Notes: generated from the letters alone by a model not told the origin. DNA of 64,000 bases from Rhytidiadelphus loreus (GCA_947034895.1 OX344762.1:73278981-73342980), one strand, 5' to 3'. Positions 1 to 10,592 are shown, counted from the first letter of the stretch. Program-made: numbers and translations.

Positions 1-68
1 AAAGTATCAATAACTTCAATAAGGTAAATTCAGGGACACATCAGGATCGCTCCCAGTATTCACTCCAT

Positions 69-3000
69 TCAATGCACACTCACAAGCACAACCTCGATTT
101 CGAGGTTTGCACCGATTGCAACCTCACAAATTACGAACATGATAGACGAAAAAATACTTCCTGGGTTGAAGGTCGAAGTCGTGGAATTACCAGGATCTTA
201 TACGGGCCAGGGTATTCGATTCTTGCTCGAACGATTTTGTAGTCCATATCCGCCAAGGTGCCAGACACATGGACCATCGACTCTGATTTCGGAAGACACA
301 CAACCACTTTGGCAGAACGAAAATCCTCCTTCCTCTGATGTACACACAAGCTTGATGAGCTGCGTGGAAGGGTCCAATCCATAAGCTTTAGATTGTGCAG
401 ACGTCTATTCAAATGGGAAAACTCTTCAGCTGCAACTAGGTGAACACTTATCTTGAAACATCCACGAGTTATTGGAAAATATTTCCTTTTGTGTACAAGT
501 TTCCACAATAAGGTACCCATTCCTGTGCCTTCCACATAAATGACACACTTCATTCGATCCTTACGAGTCCAGCATCCTGCTGAGTGAACTCGAAAATTCG
601 ATGCAACCAAGAGTCTAGAAAATGCCCCAAGGAAACTTGCACTACTCATAGCAACGACGTCTATGACATGCATTTGTGTAATAGTACTTTCATTGATAGA
701 TGTCCCGAGACTCTCATTGATCCATTTCATCTTCACTGGCAAGCTCAAAGTCTATGCAATAAACACAATATTCTAATTAGTAACTTTCTATCTATCATTC
801 CAAACAAATCAAGAACATTTTAATAAGTCTAAAACACAACAATGCCAACAATAAACAAAAGTTACATTGTGCAATTTTGATGCTAACCTTTATGATGTTT
901 GCAATAGACTTGTCATCTAGAACCTTCCTTCCTTTGCAGTCTGTCACCTCAAAATCTGTAGCTCAACATGTCAATGACAAATGTCAAGATACAAAAGTTT
1001 CAAAGAGTCCTCCATAAAGAGTCCTCAAAGAGTCCTCCCTATTCTATTAATGAGGCAACCACAATAGAATTTGGAGCTCATGGTATTAGTAATTGGCATG
1101 ATGGTGTAAGAACACAACTCACATTGTGTAATCATTTTTGATGAAGACAAGGTTGAAGCCTTCAAGACTAATAGGTCCATGTCCATCAATTTTTGCATGA
1201 CTTCAAGCAAAGTCAAGGGTTGAGGATTGTTCCATTGTTCAACCTACATTCATATTCCATATCATTCAACAAAACACATTTAGTTATTAACTTAATTAGA
1301 ATAAAAATTATGTTCCTCATGTTGGAAGACACATTGGAAAACCTCACTACTATTAATTTTATACATTTACATCTATATCAAAAGAGGGTGTATTAAGTTT
1401 TACAAGCCATTAATGTCTCACAAAACATGTTAGTGCTAAAGGAAGCAATGAAATTACAATCAATTTTTTAGCATATTGATACAACAAATAATCCAACAAA
1501 TGAATTTCAAGTGTCCAACACAATATTTTTTGTGAGTCACAATATTAAAATATCAACAATTGTGGAAACTTTGACACTATCCATGACCCTCCAACGATTA
1601 AAAAATGCACAAAAATAACATATGTTCCCAAAAGCTAGTGATCAAATGAAACAAGATACCTTTCTCTCAAAATAAATTCATTACTTCTAGTAGAAAACTA
1701 GTTGGAGAATACCATAGATTTATTTTGAGACAAAAGGAATACAAGCTCAACAATAAGCAATCCAAGCTTGCACCAACTAAAACTACAATACAAGCACAAT
1801 TGATCATGAAGGACTTATACCACAAGTCACCAAACCAACACAAACTCTACACCACTAACTCCTCACAAAGTAACTATAACATAAATTCCAACCATAGGTC
1901 TTAGTCCAACTCCACCAAAAATAAACAATGTGAAGAATGTTTTTTCCCAAGGATCTTAAAAACCTAGTTACAAAAGTTCAAGCATTTAAAAACCTAAATA
2001 AAAAAAAAATGTAAAGATGATTGACCAATCTAGCAATAAAACCTCAAAAAAATTCAATCAACAATCCCCTATTCAAATAAAGTACTACTAAATTCAACAG
2101 GCTTGTCACTTACATACCTTCACAATACTTGCACCTCGTTGAGATGTGTTGTCAATGACAACACTCACAGGATTACAACCTCTCTTCAACTTTAGGGCCA
2201 TGATTATGTCTGAAAAGGTTAGCCTCTTAAATGGATCAGAATGCCAACAACCAACTATAATATTTCTTACAAATTTGGGCAGTTCAAACGGGAATTCTGG
2301 GCGTCGACCATTCAAAATTTGGGATATCATAGTATCTCCACCTTGAAGACCATCATTTGGAATGCAACCTGTGACAATCTCATAGCAGGTCATGCCATAG
2401 CTATACACATCCGACTCACGTGTAAATTGAACTTTTGCTCCAAGCACTTTAGCCTTCATCTGCTCAAGTATTTCAGGTGCCCTCCATAACCCAGTCCCCA
2501 ATACTCCCACGGAGCACTCAAAATCAGCAACAAGTGATCCTATACTCTCCACTTGGTTAGGAGTAGCAACGAGGCTCATGTCTTCACCAAATTCTCCCCA
2601 TACAAGCACATTTGAAGCTTTCAAATCCCGATGTAATATATCATGATTATTGTGCAACATTTCCATATCCTTAGCTATACTCAACATCAAGTGAATGGCT
2701 TCGTTGATTGGGAAAGGACTAGATGTACTGCGCTCTTGTTTCATTCGACGATCAATCAAGAGACGCAAATCTCCCCAATGCCGATACATCACAAATGCAA
2801 ATCGGCCAAGCAACCTCTCATCACGTAACATCATACCTCCCAAAATTGTAATCAAAGGCAAGTCATATAAAAGTTTATACTTAGAACGAGCAGACAACAT
2901 TCCAATTGGCCATTGCACTTGGAAAGCTTTGAGAGGAGCATCTCCCTTCATCACCTTCACCACCAAATTGAAAGGACCATCATGTGTGTTGCGAGCTTCA

Positions 3001-3284
3001 TAAATGTCGGCTTGAGCCCCTTCGTTGATTTTCTCACCCACCTCAAGTGCCTCAAAGTCCCTGAAGAAACGACCCCATTGAGGATCTTCTTTTAGCAAAG
3101 CAAAGTCACGAAATTTGGTCTCCCCTGACAACTCCCAATCCGTTGTGGAATAATCCAGTTGGCTCCAGTGACGAGCTTTCGCGGACTCCATCTCCATTTC
3201 AGTCTGAGAAATGAAATGGTTTGTCCATTCAGAGGAAGGCATAGTTGATGAAGAGGAGCTCGCCATGCTCTGGACAGAATCCAT
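69..3284 (-). CDS. Protein kinase-like gene, copy A (five exons)
   Basis: Exons are 2118-3284, 1123-1243, 888-955, 191-751 and 69-122. All junctions have GT..AG, and the phases join to give about 656 residues. Exon 1 holds the kinase domain: glycine loop INEGAQADIY (86-95), K110, HRDLKASN with D220 and N225, and APE at 269-271. The Mg-binding DFG is DFE (254-256). The family is TKL/RLK-like, and cytosolic Ser/Thr phosphorylation is the likely role, though activity with DFE is uncertain. The N-terminus is Ser-rich, with no signal peptide or membrane segment. The last 260 residues are a domain I do not recognise. The start at 3284 was chosen because it is conserved in copy B while upstream codons are not. 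Exon 4 could instead read on to a stop at 131; copy B stops earlier on that path, so I prefer the spliced end. Confidence 0.72.
1244..2117 (-). other. Long intron 1 of kinase copy A
   Basis: The donor after exon 1 is a strong GTATGTAAGT, and the acceptor before exon 2 is TGTAG. The sequence is AT-rich with no open frame worth calling. It aligns with 29,688-30,471 in copy B, with small indels. Confidence 0.6.
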
Positions 3285-4232
3285 TCCAACGAAATCGTCT
3301 TAGTTTCTACCTCCCTGCCTTCACAATTGTCTGGCTACGCTCAGAGTAGGACTTTCCAACAGAGCTTACAATCAAACATTACTAGATGGCGGCCTCGACA
3401 GGGTTTGACCTGCAACCCCGACTTCTGCGCAAATGCAGAGGAATTGACGTTGTGAAATCTAGAGTAATGAAATACCAAGAAAGCAGGCAATAGCAAGTTT
3501 CGAAATTCCACAACAAACTCTGCGCAAGTGCAAAAGAAGTTTGGTAATTTTGAAGACTTCAACTAATGATGGGGGAGTGAACGTCGAGAACTGGAGAAAT
3601 GGTTTTAAGAAAAAAAAAAACTAAACAGATGAAACCCGCTACAACTCAAACCAGCATACGATATTCAAAAGAGCCAATTGCTTGCTTCACAATTCCACAA
3701 TACCAAGACTCCAGTGACACAGTCACGGTCAATTGCAACAAGCAGGTAGGACATCAGATCCATCATTTTCAGAAAATGCACAAAAGAAATTCTATCAATT
3801 GTCTGAAACCCTTATCGTTCTCCTTCATTTGGCTTCCCAAAAAGGTACATGTGATCATTCTAATGAACCCTAAATAGCTCAATTATGGTACCACCAACAG
3901 CACACATTGGGAGCTATGCAGGACAGCAGATCCAACGGATGCAAAGAAAAAATCCATTATCAACCAAGCCGATAGTTCTGCTTGATTTTGGCTTTCAAGC
4001 AAGATCTATGTGATCATTCTCATCCATTATAATCCCACCAATAGTGTAGATAGGTTGGGAGCAGAGCGGCACCTTCCAATCGAGATGTTGTGTGAAGAAT
4101 TGTTTCGAGGAACGGAACGCTTCTTCACCGCTAGCAGGTGCCTTCCACCAAAGGTTTCGAAAGCTCGTTGTGCGTATAATCCTTGGCAGCATTTGATGTG
4201 TTGGCTTTCGGAACTTGCACAGCAATGCGATG
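3285..4232. other. Upstream region of kinase copy A
   Basis: This is the probable promoter and 5' UTR of the kinase gene, matching 31,636-32,990 in copy B. A unit of about 160 bp beginning with a GTTCT(C/G)CTT-like start is present once in full (from about 3,814) and once in part (from about 3,972). Copy B has one more unit. The short frames at 3,995-4,360 are not conserved in copy B, and I see no coding evidence. Copy A also lacks about 300 bp present in copy B at 32,650-32,960. Confidence 0.5.
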
Positions 4233-4237
4233 CTGAC

Positions 4238-4469
4238 TGTTGAGAATAGAATACGAAACAAAATCGCAAAGCAACTTAAGACACACAAAATACACTCAAA
4301 GAATACATTAACTTCATAAGTGTTTGAAGTATATACAATAGAAGAATAGGAGAGAGACAATGAATAGTTGTCTTCTCCTATTCGTCAAAGAAGATTCCCA
4401 TTAATCTTCATGACACGTGTCACTCACCATTATGGTGAGCGTTCACATTGGAAACTACGTTTCTTAACA
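4238..4469 (-). repeat. 3' LTR of copia element 1
   Basis: 232 bp, TG...CA ends, no difference seen from the 5' LTR. Being 3' in the minus orientation, it should supply polyadenylation signals. Confidence 0.95.
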
Positions 4470-4482
4470 CTCCTCCTCGCTC
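4470..4482 (-). promoter_or_regulatory. Polypurine tract of copia element 1
   Basis: Read on the minus strand, the purine-rich GCGAGGAGGAG directly abuts the 3' LTR. This is the usual place for plus-strand DNA priming. Confidence 0.7.
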
Positions 4483-5028
4483 AGCATAATATGAGTAAAA
4501 TATTATAAAATAATAATCTAATATAAACTAGCAAATGGTATGTATAAAATCAATCAAAAACCAGTCGTTGTCGCCAAGTCGTGGACTTGGTCGGCTGGTT
4601 TCGTAAGTCGGTGGTCAACCGATCGGTCCGAGGTTCGATACTCGTCGGCCTCGTCGACTGATTTGGGAAACTCACGGCTTGGCATTGCTAGTGAGGCAGG
4701 AATAAACAGCCGATCCGCTACCCTACCCCTGAGCTGTGATGTGACAAGATGCAGGGCACCCCAAGATGGTTAACAAGCTCCAGCATTGATCGTAAACCGT
4801 GGTTCTCACCACGACTCCACCTTTTTCTATTCGAAAATTCCCGTAGGATTTTATGGTTGTTGCCTCATTAAAACCTTATCTGGGAAAACCTTGGTTATAT
4901 TCAAGGATAAAACCACAGATGAAGGAAAAAGAGTACAACTCCTTTATCAATCCATTCTCATAGTAAAACCCTGTGGGAAAAATCTATGGAAGGATATCAA
5001 AAGGATCAATAAACTTCATAATGGAAAT
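4483..5028 (-). other. 3' non-coding region of copia element 1
   Basis: Between the RNase H stop and the polypurine tract. It includes a stretch rich in TTGCCTCATTAAAACC and GTGGGAAAA words, which I know from many plant copia elements. A short motif resembling a tRNA T-arm lies near 4,630-4,650, without the rest of a tRNA fold. Confidence 0.5.
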
Positions 5029-5541
5029 CTATTGAATTTCTTGTTCTAAAATACTAAGGCGTCGCATTCCAATATCATGGACAAGTCGACGATGGGTAGT
5101 TGTTGGAAGAGCCTTGGTAAAAAGATCAGCTAGATTATTTGCTGATGCAATTTTCTTGATCTCAAGTACTTTGTCTGTAATCAAATCATTAGTAAAGGTG
5201 AAATATTTTGGATCTATATGCTTTGTGCGATCACCTTTAATAAAACCTGCTTGCATTTGAGTAACACAAGCACTATTGTCTTCGTATAAAACAGTCGGAG
5301 AATTATCATAAAATAATCCACAATTTGTTCGAATGAACTTGTCAATCGATCTTAACCAAATGCATTCTCGAGATGCTTCATGTAAAGCGATAATTTCTGC
5401 GTGGTTAGAAGATGTAGCAGTAATGGTTTGCTTCACTGATTTCCAAGAAATTGCAGCTCCATGTTGTAAGAAAACATAACCTGTTTGTGATTTGGATGTT
5501 GTTGGATCAGATCTATATCCAGCATCAGCATATCCAACCAA
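5029..5541 (-). CDS. Copia 1 RNase H part of gag-pol
   Basis: Ribonuclease H segment of the polyprotein, which removes the RNA strand after reverse transcription. It begins just after the in-frame TGA at 5557-5559 and continues the same reading frame. Typical copia RNase H features are visible: VGYADAGYRSDP, SWKSVKQ, AEIIALHEASRECIWLR, an EDN motif (YEDNSACV), then HIDPKYFTF and DLFTKALP near the end. It looks intact in itself. Without readthrough of the TGA it would not be made as part of the polyprotein. Confidence 0.9.
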   Translation of the reverse strand: MVGYADAGYRSDPTTSKSQTGYVFLQHGAAISWKSVKQTITATSSNHAEIIALHEASRECIWLRSIDKFIRTNCGLFYDNSPTVLYEDNSACVTQMQAGFIKGDRTKHIDPKYFTFTNDLITDKVLEIKKIASANNLADLFTKALPTTTHRRLVHDIGMRRLSILEQEIQ

Positions 5542-5556
5542 TGTTGGATCTGCAAA

Positions 5557-8500
5557 TCAAGTGTAATGAAGTCCCAAATCTTCAGTTCCTTTCAAATAAC
5601 GAAAAAGATGTTTAATTCCATTCCAATGGCGAAGTGTCGGTCGAGAACTATGCCTTGCAAGGACACTAACTGCAAATGCAATATCAGGCCTTGTGGATGT
5701 AGCCAAATACAAGAGTGCTCCGACCGCTGCGAGGTATGGATATTGTTCACCCAATGTTTCCTCCTCCTCCTCGCAAGGGCGATACGGATCATCATCTTTG
5801 ATACTTCGACCAATCATAGGTGTAGATAAAGGATAAGCGTCAATCATATTGAATCTTTTAAGGATTCGATTGGTATAAGTAGATTGAGATAGAAAAATGC
5901 TGCCATCTTGCATATGTAGAACTTGTAAACCAATGCAAAAAGAGGTTTTGCCAAGTAATTTCATTTCAAACTCGCGAATGAGAAGCTGAGTAGCAGCAGC
6001 ACATGCAGATTTGGTACCCACAAGGTTCAAATCATCAACGTAGACAGCAATAATTACAAATCCATCTTTGTCTCTTTTGATAAAGAGACATGGAAGTAAT
6101 GCATCATTTATGAAATGATGTTCAATAAGAAATTGTCGCAGTCGTTGATACCACATACGTCCAGACTGTTTAAGACCATACAATGCGCGTTGTAATTTCA
6201 CGCCACGATGTTTGCCAAAAATAGGTGGATTTGGACTGGTGGTTTCAAGACCAGGAGGAATTTTCATATAAATATTTGCATGAAGTGAGCCATAAAGATA
6301 GGCTGTAACAACATCCATAAGGTACATCTCAAGAATGGCATGAACTGCCATTCCGAGAAGATATCGGAAGGTAATAGTATCCATAACTGGTGAATACGTG
6401 ATATCGTAATCAATGCCAAACTTTTGTGTAAATCCTTGAGCAACAAGACGAACTTTGTAGCGAATAATCTGACCTTTGTCATTTCGTTTGCGTACAAAAA
6501 CAAGTTTGTATCCAAGAGGTCGTGAGTTAAGATTATTCACGATAGGTCCAAAGACTTGTCTCTTGCGCAAAGATTCATATTCCTCCTCAATAGTAGCTTT
6601 CCACTTAAACCAGTCAGAGCGATTCATCGCTTCTTCAATAGTACGTGGCTCGGGATCATCTTTCTCGCAAGAAAGATGTTCTACAATCATAGAAATGAAA
6701 TTTTCATCCATGTCAATACTTGCTCTATCCCATATGTGACCAGTATTGCAGTACATCACAGATAATTCTGTGTTCAAGTGAGATACATCTTCTTTAGAAG
6801 TAGATGAATGAATAAAATCGGAAGTGGTTACTATAGATAGAGAAGGATTAGCAGCATCAGAGATTGTCTTGCGTTTGCGTGGTTGCTTATCTGGTCCATG
6901 AGTCCGTTTGCTCAAAGATTGAGGAATAGAAATAGTTGTAATATCTGGTACAAAAACTCGAGCAGGAAGATTTCGGGCTTCATTCAATGGAGTTTTTGTA
7001 ATCCGTGGCGCATCATTAAAACCATCAGGAGTCTGATCCGCAATCTTTTGCAAATGCAAAATTTTGGCAACTTCAGTTTCAGCCAAGGATGATCGTGGAT
7101 CAGGATTTGATGTAAGTGTTTGAGGTGCTTGAAATGTAATACCAGAAGAAGTCTCTGGAATAAATGCTCCTCCTCTTAAAGATGGAAATACGTCTTCTTC
7201 AAACCGACAATTCGCGAAACGCGCACGAAGTAATGTACCAGTTGAAGGATTAATGTATCGAATAATGTTGGGAGAGTCAAATCCAACATAGATGCCTTCT
7301 TGGCGATGAGCGCCAATAGTATGACGTTGAGGTTCCGCAATTGGAACCCAAACACGGCATCCGAATACTCGCAAATGAGATACATTAGGAACTCGTCCTG
7401 AAAGAAGTTCTTGTGATGAAGCAATCTCTACAGATGAAGGACGAAGTCGAATCAAAGTTGCAGCATGTAGAACTGCATGTCCCCACATGTATGCGGGCAA
7501 ATTTGCATGTAAAAGCAAAGGCCTCGTAATAAGTTGAATTCGCTTGATGAAAGACTCTGCCAATCCATTTTGAGCATGTTCATACGGAACTGAATATGTC
7601 AGATCAATTCCAGTAGCAATACAATAATCTTTGAAAGATTTGGATCGAAATTCTTGAGCATTATCCATCCGAAGCGTTTTGATTGGATAATCAGGAAAAT
7701 GAGCCTTGAACCGGATAAGCATAGAAAGTAAGTTGGCAAAAGCCAAATTTCTGGTTGATAGTAAGGAGACATGAGATTGTCTACCTGATGCATCAACCAA
7801 AACCAAAAAATATCGAAATGGTCCAGACATGGGTGTTATAGGACCACAAATATCACCATGCAATCTCGAAAGCATTGGTGGTAATTCACTGGGCAGCTTC
7901 CATAGAGATGGTCTGGCAATTAATTTGCCTTGTACACATGCTTGACATAGTGTCATTGAATTTACATCAGCGGGCTGTAAATTATGACCAAGAACACATA
8001 GAAGAATTTTCCGAAATAAAGTGGAGCCTGGATGACCAAGTCTTCCATGCCACAGTGAAATTTTATTATCTTTAGAAGATAAAGCAAAACTAGATACAGA
8101 TGGTGGTCGGATTGGAATCCGATACAAGCCACTAGCCGCAGCAAAGGCTGTTTCCACTACTTTATTATTTTGTACAAAAACTAGAGCCTCTCGCCTATCT
8201 AGATTTTTGGTCGAGAGGTGAAAACCATTGGTGCGGATATCTCGATAGCTGATCAGGCTTCGAGGCGCAGAGGGAGAAAACATAGCACGCATGCATGTTA
8301 TGGTGGTGCCCTCAGGCAAAATCACCTTTGCTGGTCCCTCCTGGAAACGAAACACATTCGATCCAGCCATAGTTATTAAATTTCTGGTTTGCCAAGTTGA
8401 AAGATTATCAACATCAAAAAATTGTTTATGTTGCAAAATAGTATGTGTGGTTGCAGAGTCAAGGAGCGCATCACAAGACTCACCAGTGGAGGTATCCTCA

Positions 8501-8943
8501 GCAACATGTGTTTCAAAATCTTCAGCTCCATACGGGTCCATAGACGCATCCATGGTATGAATTTCGCGACCCTGAGCTCGAAGTTTCTTGTTTTCTTGGA
8601 ACATCTTGACAAAATAGTCTGATGTACGGCAAATATTGGCCAAATGGCCAACTCTACCACATTTGTGGCAAGTACGCGTCTCTGACAGACGCTTACCATG
8701 GTTTTGAGAAGAAGAATTGGTATTCTTCTTGTGCACATGACTCTGACCATAACCACTGGACTGTTTATGACGATGTTTCTTAAACTTTTGTGACTTAGGT
8801 TTGAAATGAGAAACCTTGACAGCATGAGACTCTGGTACTGTAGTCCCAATAGGGCGGGCTTCTGCATTGCGCAGAAGGATCTCGTTTTCCTTTTCAGCAA
8901 GAAGTAATAGAGACATGAGATCTGAGTGATTTTCAAATTTCAT
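5557..8943 (-). CDS. Copia 1 gag C-terminus, protease, integrase and reverse transcriptase
   Basis: Long frame of 1128 residues in copia order. The CCHC zinc knuckle CHKCGRVGHLANIC is near residues 92-105. Protease has LLDSATTH rather than the usual DSGA. GAG-pre-integrase and the integrase zinc finger show WHGRLGHP and CQACVQGK. The integrase core shows HGDICGP, RMDNAQEF and an E in HAQNGLAES. Reverse transcriptase shows RLVAQGFTQ, LMDVVTAYLYG and the catalytic AVYVDDLNLVG. It copies element RNA into DNA and inserts it. The frame ends at TGA 5557-5559, in line with the RNase H segment, and starts in line with gag across a TAG at 8956-8958. The methionine at 8943 is only the first one after that stop. 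Confidence 0.93.
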   Translation of the reverse strand: MKFENHSDLMSLLLLAEKENEILLRNAEARPIGTTVPESHAVKVSHFKPKSQKFKKHRHKQSSGYGQSHVHKKNTNSSSQNHGKRLSETRTCHKCGRVGHLANICRTSDYFVKMFQENKKLRAQGREIHTMDASMDPYGAEDFETHVAEDTSTGESCDALLDSATTHTILQHKQFFDVDNLSTWQTRNLITMAGSNVFRFQEGPAKVILPEGTTITCMRAMFSPSAPRSLISYRDIRTNGFHLSTKNLDRREALVFVQNNKVVETAFAAASGLYRIPIRPPSVSSFALSSKDNKISLWHGRLGHPGSTLFRKILLCVLGHNLQPADVNSMTLCQACVQGKLIARPSLWKLPSELPPMLSRLHGDICGPITPMSGPFRYFLVLVDASGRQSHVSLLSTRNLAFANLLSMLIRFKAHFPDYPIKTLRMDNAQEFRSKSFKDYCIATGIDLTYSVPYEHAQNGLAESFIKRIQLITRPLLLHANLPAYMWGHAVLHAATLIRLRPSSVEIASSQELLSGRVPNVSHLRVFGCRVWVPIAEPQRHTIGAHRQEGIYVGFDSPNIIRYINPSTGTLLRARFANCRFEEDVFPSLRGGAFIPETSSGITFQAPQTLTSNPDPRSSLAETEVAKILHLQKIADQTPDGFNDAPRITKTPLNEARNLPARVFVPDITTISIPQSLSKRTHGPDKQPRKRKTISDAANPSLSIVTTSDFIHSSTSKEDVSHLNTELSVMYCNTGHIWDRASIDMDENFISMIVEHLSCEKDDPEPRTIEEAMNRSDWFKWKATIEEEYESLRKRQVFGPIVNNLNSRPLGYKLVFVRKRNDKGQIIRYKVRLVAQGFTQKFGIDYDITYSPVMDTITFRYLLGMAVHAILEMYLMDVVTAYLYGSLHANIYMKIPPGLETTSPNPPIFGKHRGVKLQRALYGLKQSGRMWYQRLRQFLIEHHFINDALLPCLFIKRDKDGFVIIAVYVDDLNLVGTKSACAAATQLLIREFEMKLLGKTSFCIGLQVLHMQDGSIFLSQSTYTNRILKRFNMIDAYPLSTPMIGRSIKDDDPYRPCEEEEETLGEQYPYLAAVGALLYLATSTRPDIAFAVSVLARHSSRPTLRHWNGIKHLFRYLKGTEDLGLHYT

Positions 8944-8955
8944 GTTTCTATACTG

Positions 8956-9543
8956 CTAGGCAAGTACAGCAGAAACCGGTGGAAATGTTGAGAGAGTTTT
9001 CTCAATCATTTCCTGTTCGGTAATGGATTGACCACACAACCGTAATTGCGATATGATGCGGTACAATTCATTGTTAAAAGCAACAAGTGTTGGAAAATCC
9101 AACACTCGTAAATGTGTCCAATCGTGGAGAGCTCTAGGAAGGAACATCGTTTTCTGATGGTCAAAACGAGACTTGAGCTTCTGCCAAAGCTCATCTGGTT
9201 TTTCTATCTCTAAATACTGATGTTGTAATGCAGGAACAACATGGCGACGAAGCAAAAGTAAAGCTTTCCAGGAAGTGGAAGCGGAAACTGTGGTAGCAGG
9301 AATAGTGGAACCTGTGATAGTAGGAGCGGTGACACTTACAGTGGGAATAGTGTCAAAATTAATAGAATCTGATAGTCCCTCGGCAAATATATGTGCTTTG
9401 ACCGTCCTCGCCCATAATAGATAATTGCTGCCGTCAGCTGCCAGTTGTGTAAAAAGAAGAGGTTGAAGCCTTGGTGGCTCAATAATAGTAGCAGCCACCG
9501 GAATAGTCGTAGATGTAGCGACAGAAGATGTTGAAGTAGTCAT
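8956..9543 (-). CDS. Copia 1 gag N-terminal part
   Basis: 195 residues of the capsid protein: a Thr/Ser-rich start, then LLFTQLAADGSNYLLWARTVKAH, which is the typical N-terminal gag motif of plant copia (PF14244/UBN2 type), then a helical capsid region (DELWQKLKSRFDHQ). It stops at TAG 8956-8958. The frame then continues without shift into the zinc-knuckle segment, so this is one gag-pol frame cut by a single stop. A CAG-to-TAG change would explain it. The ATG at 9543 is the natural start after the leader. Confidence 0.9.
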   Translation of the reverse strand: MTTSTSSVATSTTIPVAATIIEPPRLQPLLFTQLAADGSNYLLWARTVKAHIFAEGLSDSINFDTIPTVSVTAPTITGSTIPATTVSASTSWKALLLLRRHVVPALQHQYLEIEKPDELWQKLKSRFDHQKTMFLPRALHDWTHLRVLDFPTLVAFNNELYRIISQLRLCGQSITEQEMIEKTLSTFPPVSAVLA

Positions 9544-10340
9544 GATGTAGAATGAAAATGGCTTCGTAGAGAAATTAGGGTTTGAAAAGAAAAGAAAATT
9601 TAGGGTTTTGGAAGAAAATTAGGGTTTGGAATGAAAATTAAAGATAAAAGAAAAACTGAAGATAAAGATAAAGATATTGTAAAGATAAAGAAAAGAAAAT
9701 TGTAAAGATAAAGATAAACTATAAGAAAAAGAAAAAGATGAAGAAAAGATAAAGATATGAAAATTGAAAAGATAAAGATAAACTGAAAGAAAAAGAAAAA
9801 GAAATATAAAAATATATATGTTATTGTATTGTAAAATTTAAATTTTTCAATTTTTCAAAAAAGAAAAAAAAATTAAAAAAAAATCCCAACAGTGTGGGTG
9901 GTGGAGTGGAGCAGGCGGGGAAGGAAGGTGAGCAAGGCCAGGGAGTTGGGGAGGGAGTTGGGGAGGGAGAGAAGTGAGGGGGTCCAGGAAGGTGGAGGCC
10001 TGGAGGTAGAGGTAGAGGCCTAGAGGGAGAGAAGTGGGGGTGGAGCAGGGACTGAGCGGTGGAAACTATGGAAGGTGGGGGGCTGGGGCTTGAGGCCGGA
10101 CCAGGCAAAAAGTGGACAGATGGTGGGGGGAAGCATTGAGAGGAAAATTGGAAGGTGGAGGCCAGAGGGTGGAGTGGAAGCCAGAGGGTGGAATGGAGTT
10201 GCAGAGCGGACAGGAGGAGCTGCACAGAGCGGGGAGAGAGAGGATGGGGGGTTTGGAAAACCTCCCTACAAAAAATGAAATCTAAACCGGACGTACTAAA
10301 CCTTTAAAAACAAAACAAAACTGAAAGATTAAAGTACGAG
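9544..10340 (-). other. 5' leader of copia element 1
   Basis: Untranslated leader in the minus orientation. Positions 9,580-9,830 are built from AAAGATAAAGAT-like simple repeats. Positions 9,895-10,255 are strongly G/A-rich on the plus strand. A Pro/Ser-rich minus-strand frame at 9,821-10,225 is a by-product of that composition, and I do not call it a gene. Confidence 0.6.
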
Positions 10341-10355
10341 AGCGTGCTGATAACG
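10341..10355 (-). promoter_or_regulatory. Primer binding site of copia element 1
   Basis: On the minus strand the sequence after the 5' LTR is CGTTATCAGCACGC. The TTATCAGCACG core is a primer-site variant seen in other plant copia elements, likely pairing with a cleaved initiator-Met tRNA. It differs from the TGGTATCAGAGC of element 2. Confidence 0.55.
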
Positions 10356-10587
10356 TGTTGAGAATAGAATACGAAACAAAATCGCAAAGCAACTTAAGAC
10401 ACACAAAATACACTCAAAGAATACATTAACTTCATAAGTGTTTGAAGTATATACAATAGAAGAATAGGAGAGAGACAATGAATAGTTGTCTTCTCCTATT
10501 CGTCAAAGAAGATTCCCATTAATCTTCATGACACGTGTCACTCACCATTATGGTGAGCGTTCACATTGGAAACTACGTTTCTTAACA
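10356..10587 (-). repeat. 5' LTR of copia element 1
   Basis: 232 bp, paired with 4238-4469 and followed by the CTGAC duplication. In the minus orientation it holds the promoter. Confidence 0.95.
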
Positions 10588-10592
10588 CTGAC

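Larger units (their letters stand above)
4238..10587 (-). mobile_element. Ty1/copia LTR retrotransposon 1, complete and young
   Basis: Two 232-bp LTRs (4238-4469 and 10356-10587) start TGTTGAG and end CTTAACA on the plus strand. By eye they are identical. The target duplication CTGAC lies at 4233-4237 and 10588-10592. Genes read on the minus strand in the copia order: gag, protease, integrase, reverse transcriptase, RNase H. The matching empty site is in copy B near 32,985-33,015, so insertion followed the duplication. Two in-frame stops break the polyprotein. Confidence 0.97.

Noticed and set aside
4560..4730. Possible tRNA in the copia 1 3' region (GAGGTTCGATACTC T-arm-like)
   Set aside because: No matching acceptor stem, D-arm or anticodon arm could be drawn around it.
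9821..10225. Pro-rich 134-codon minus frame
   Set aside because: Lies in the G/A-rich copia leader and follows from its composition.
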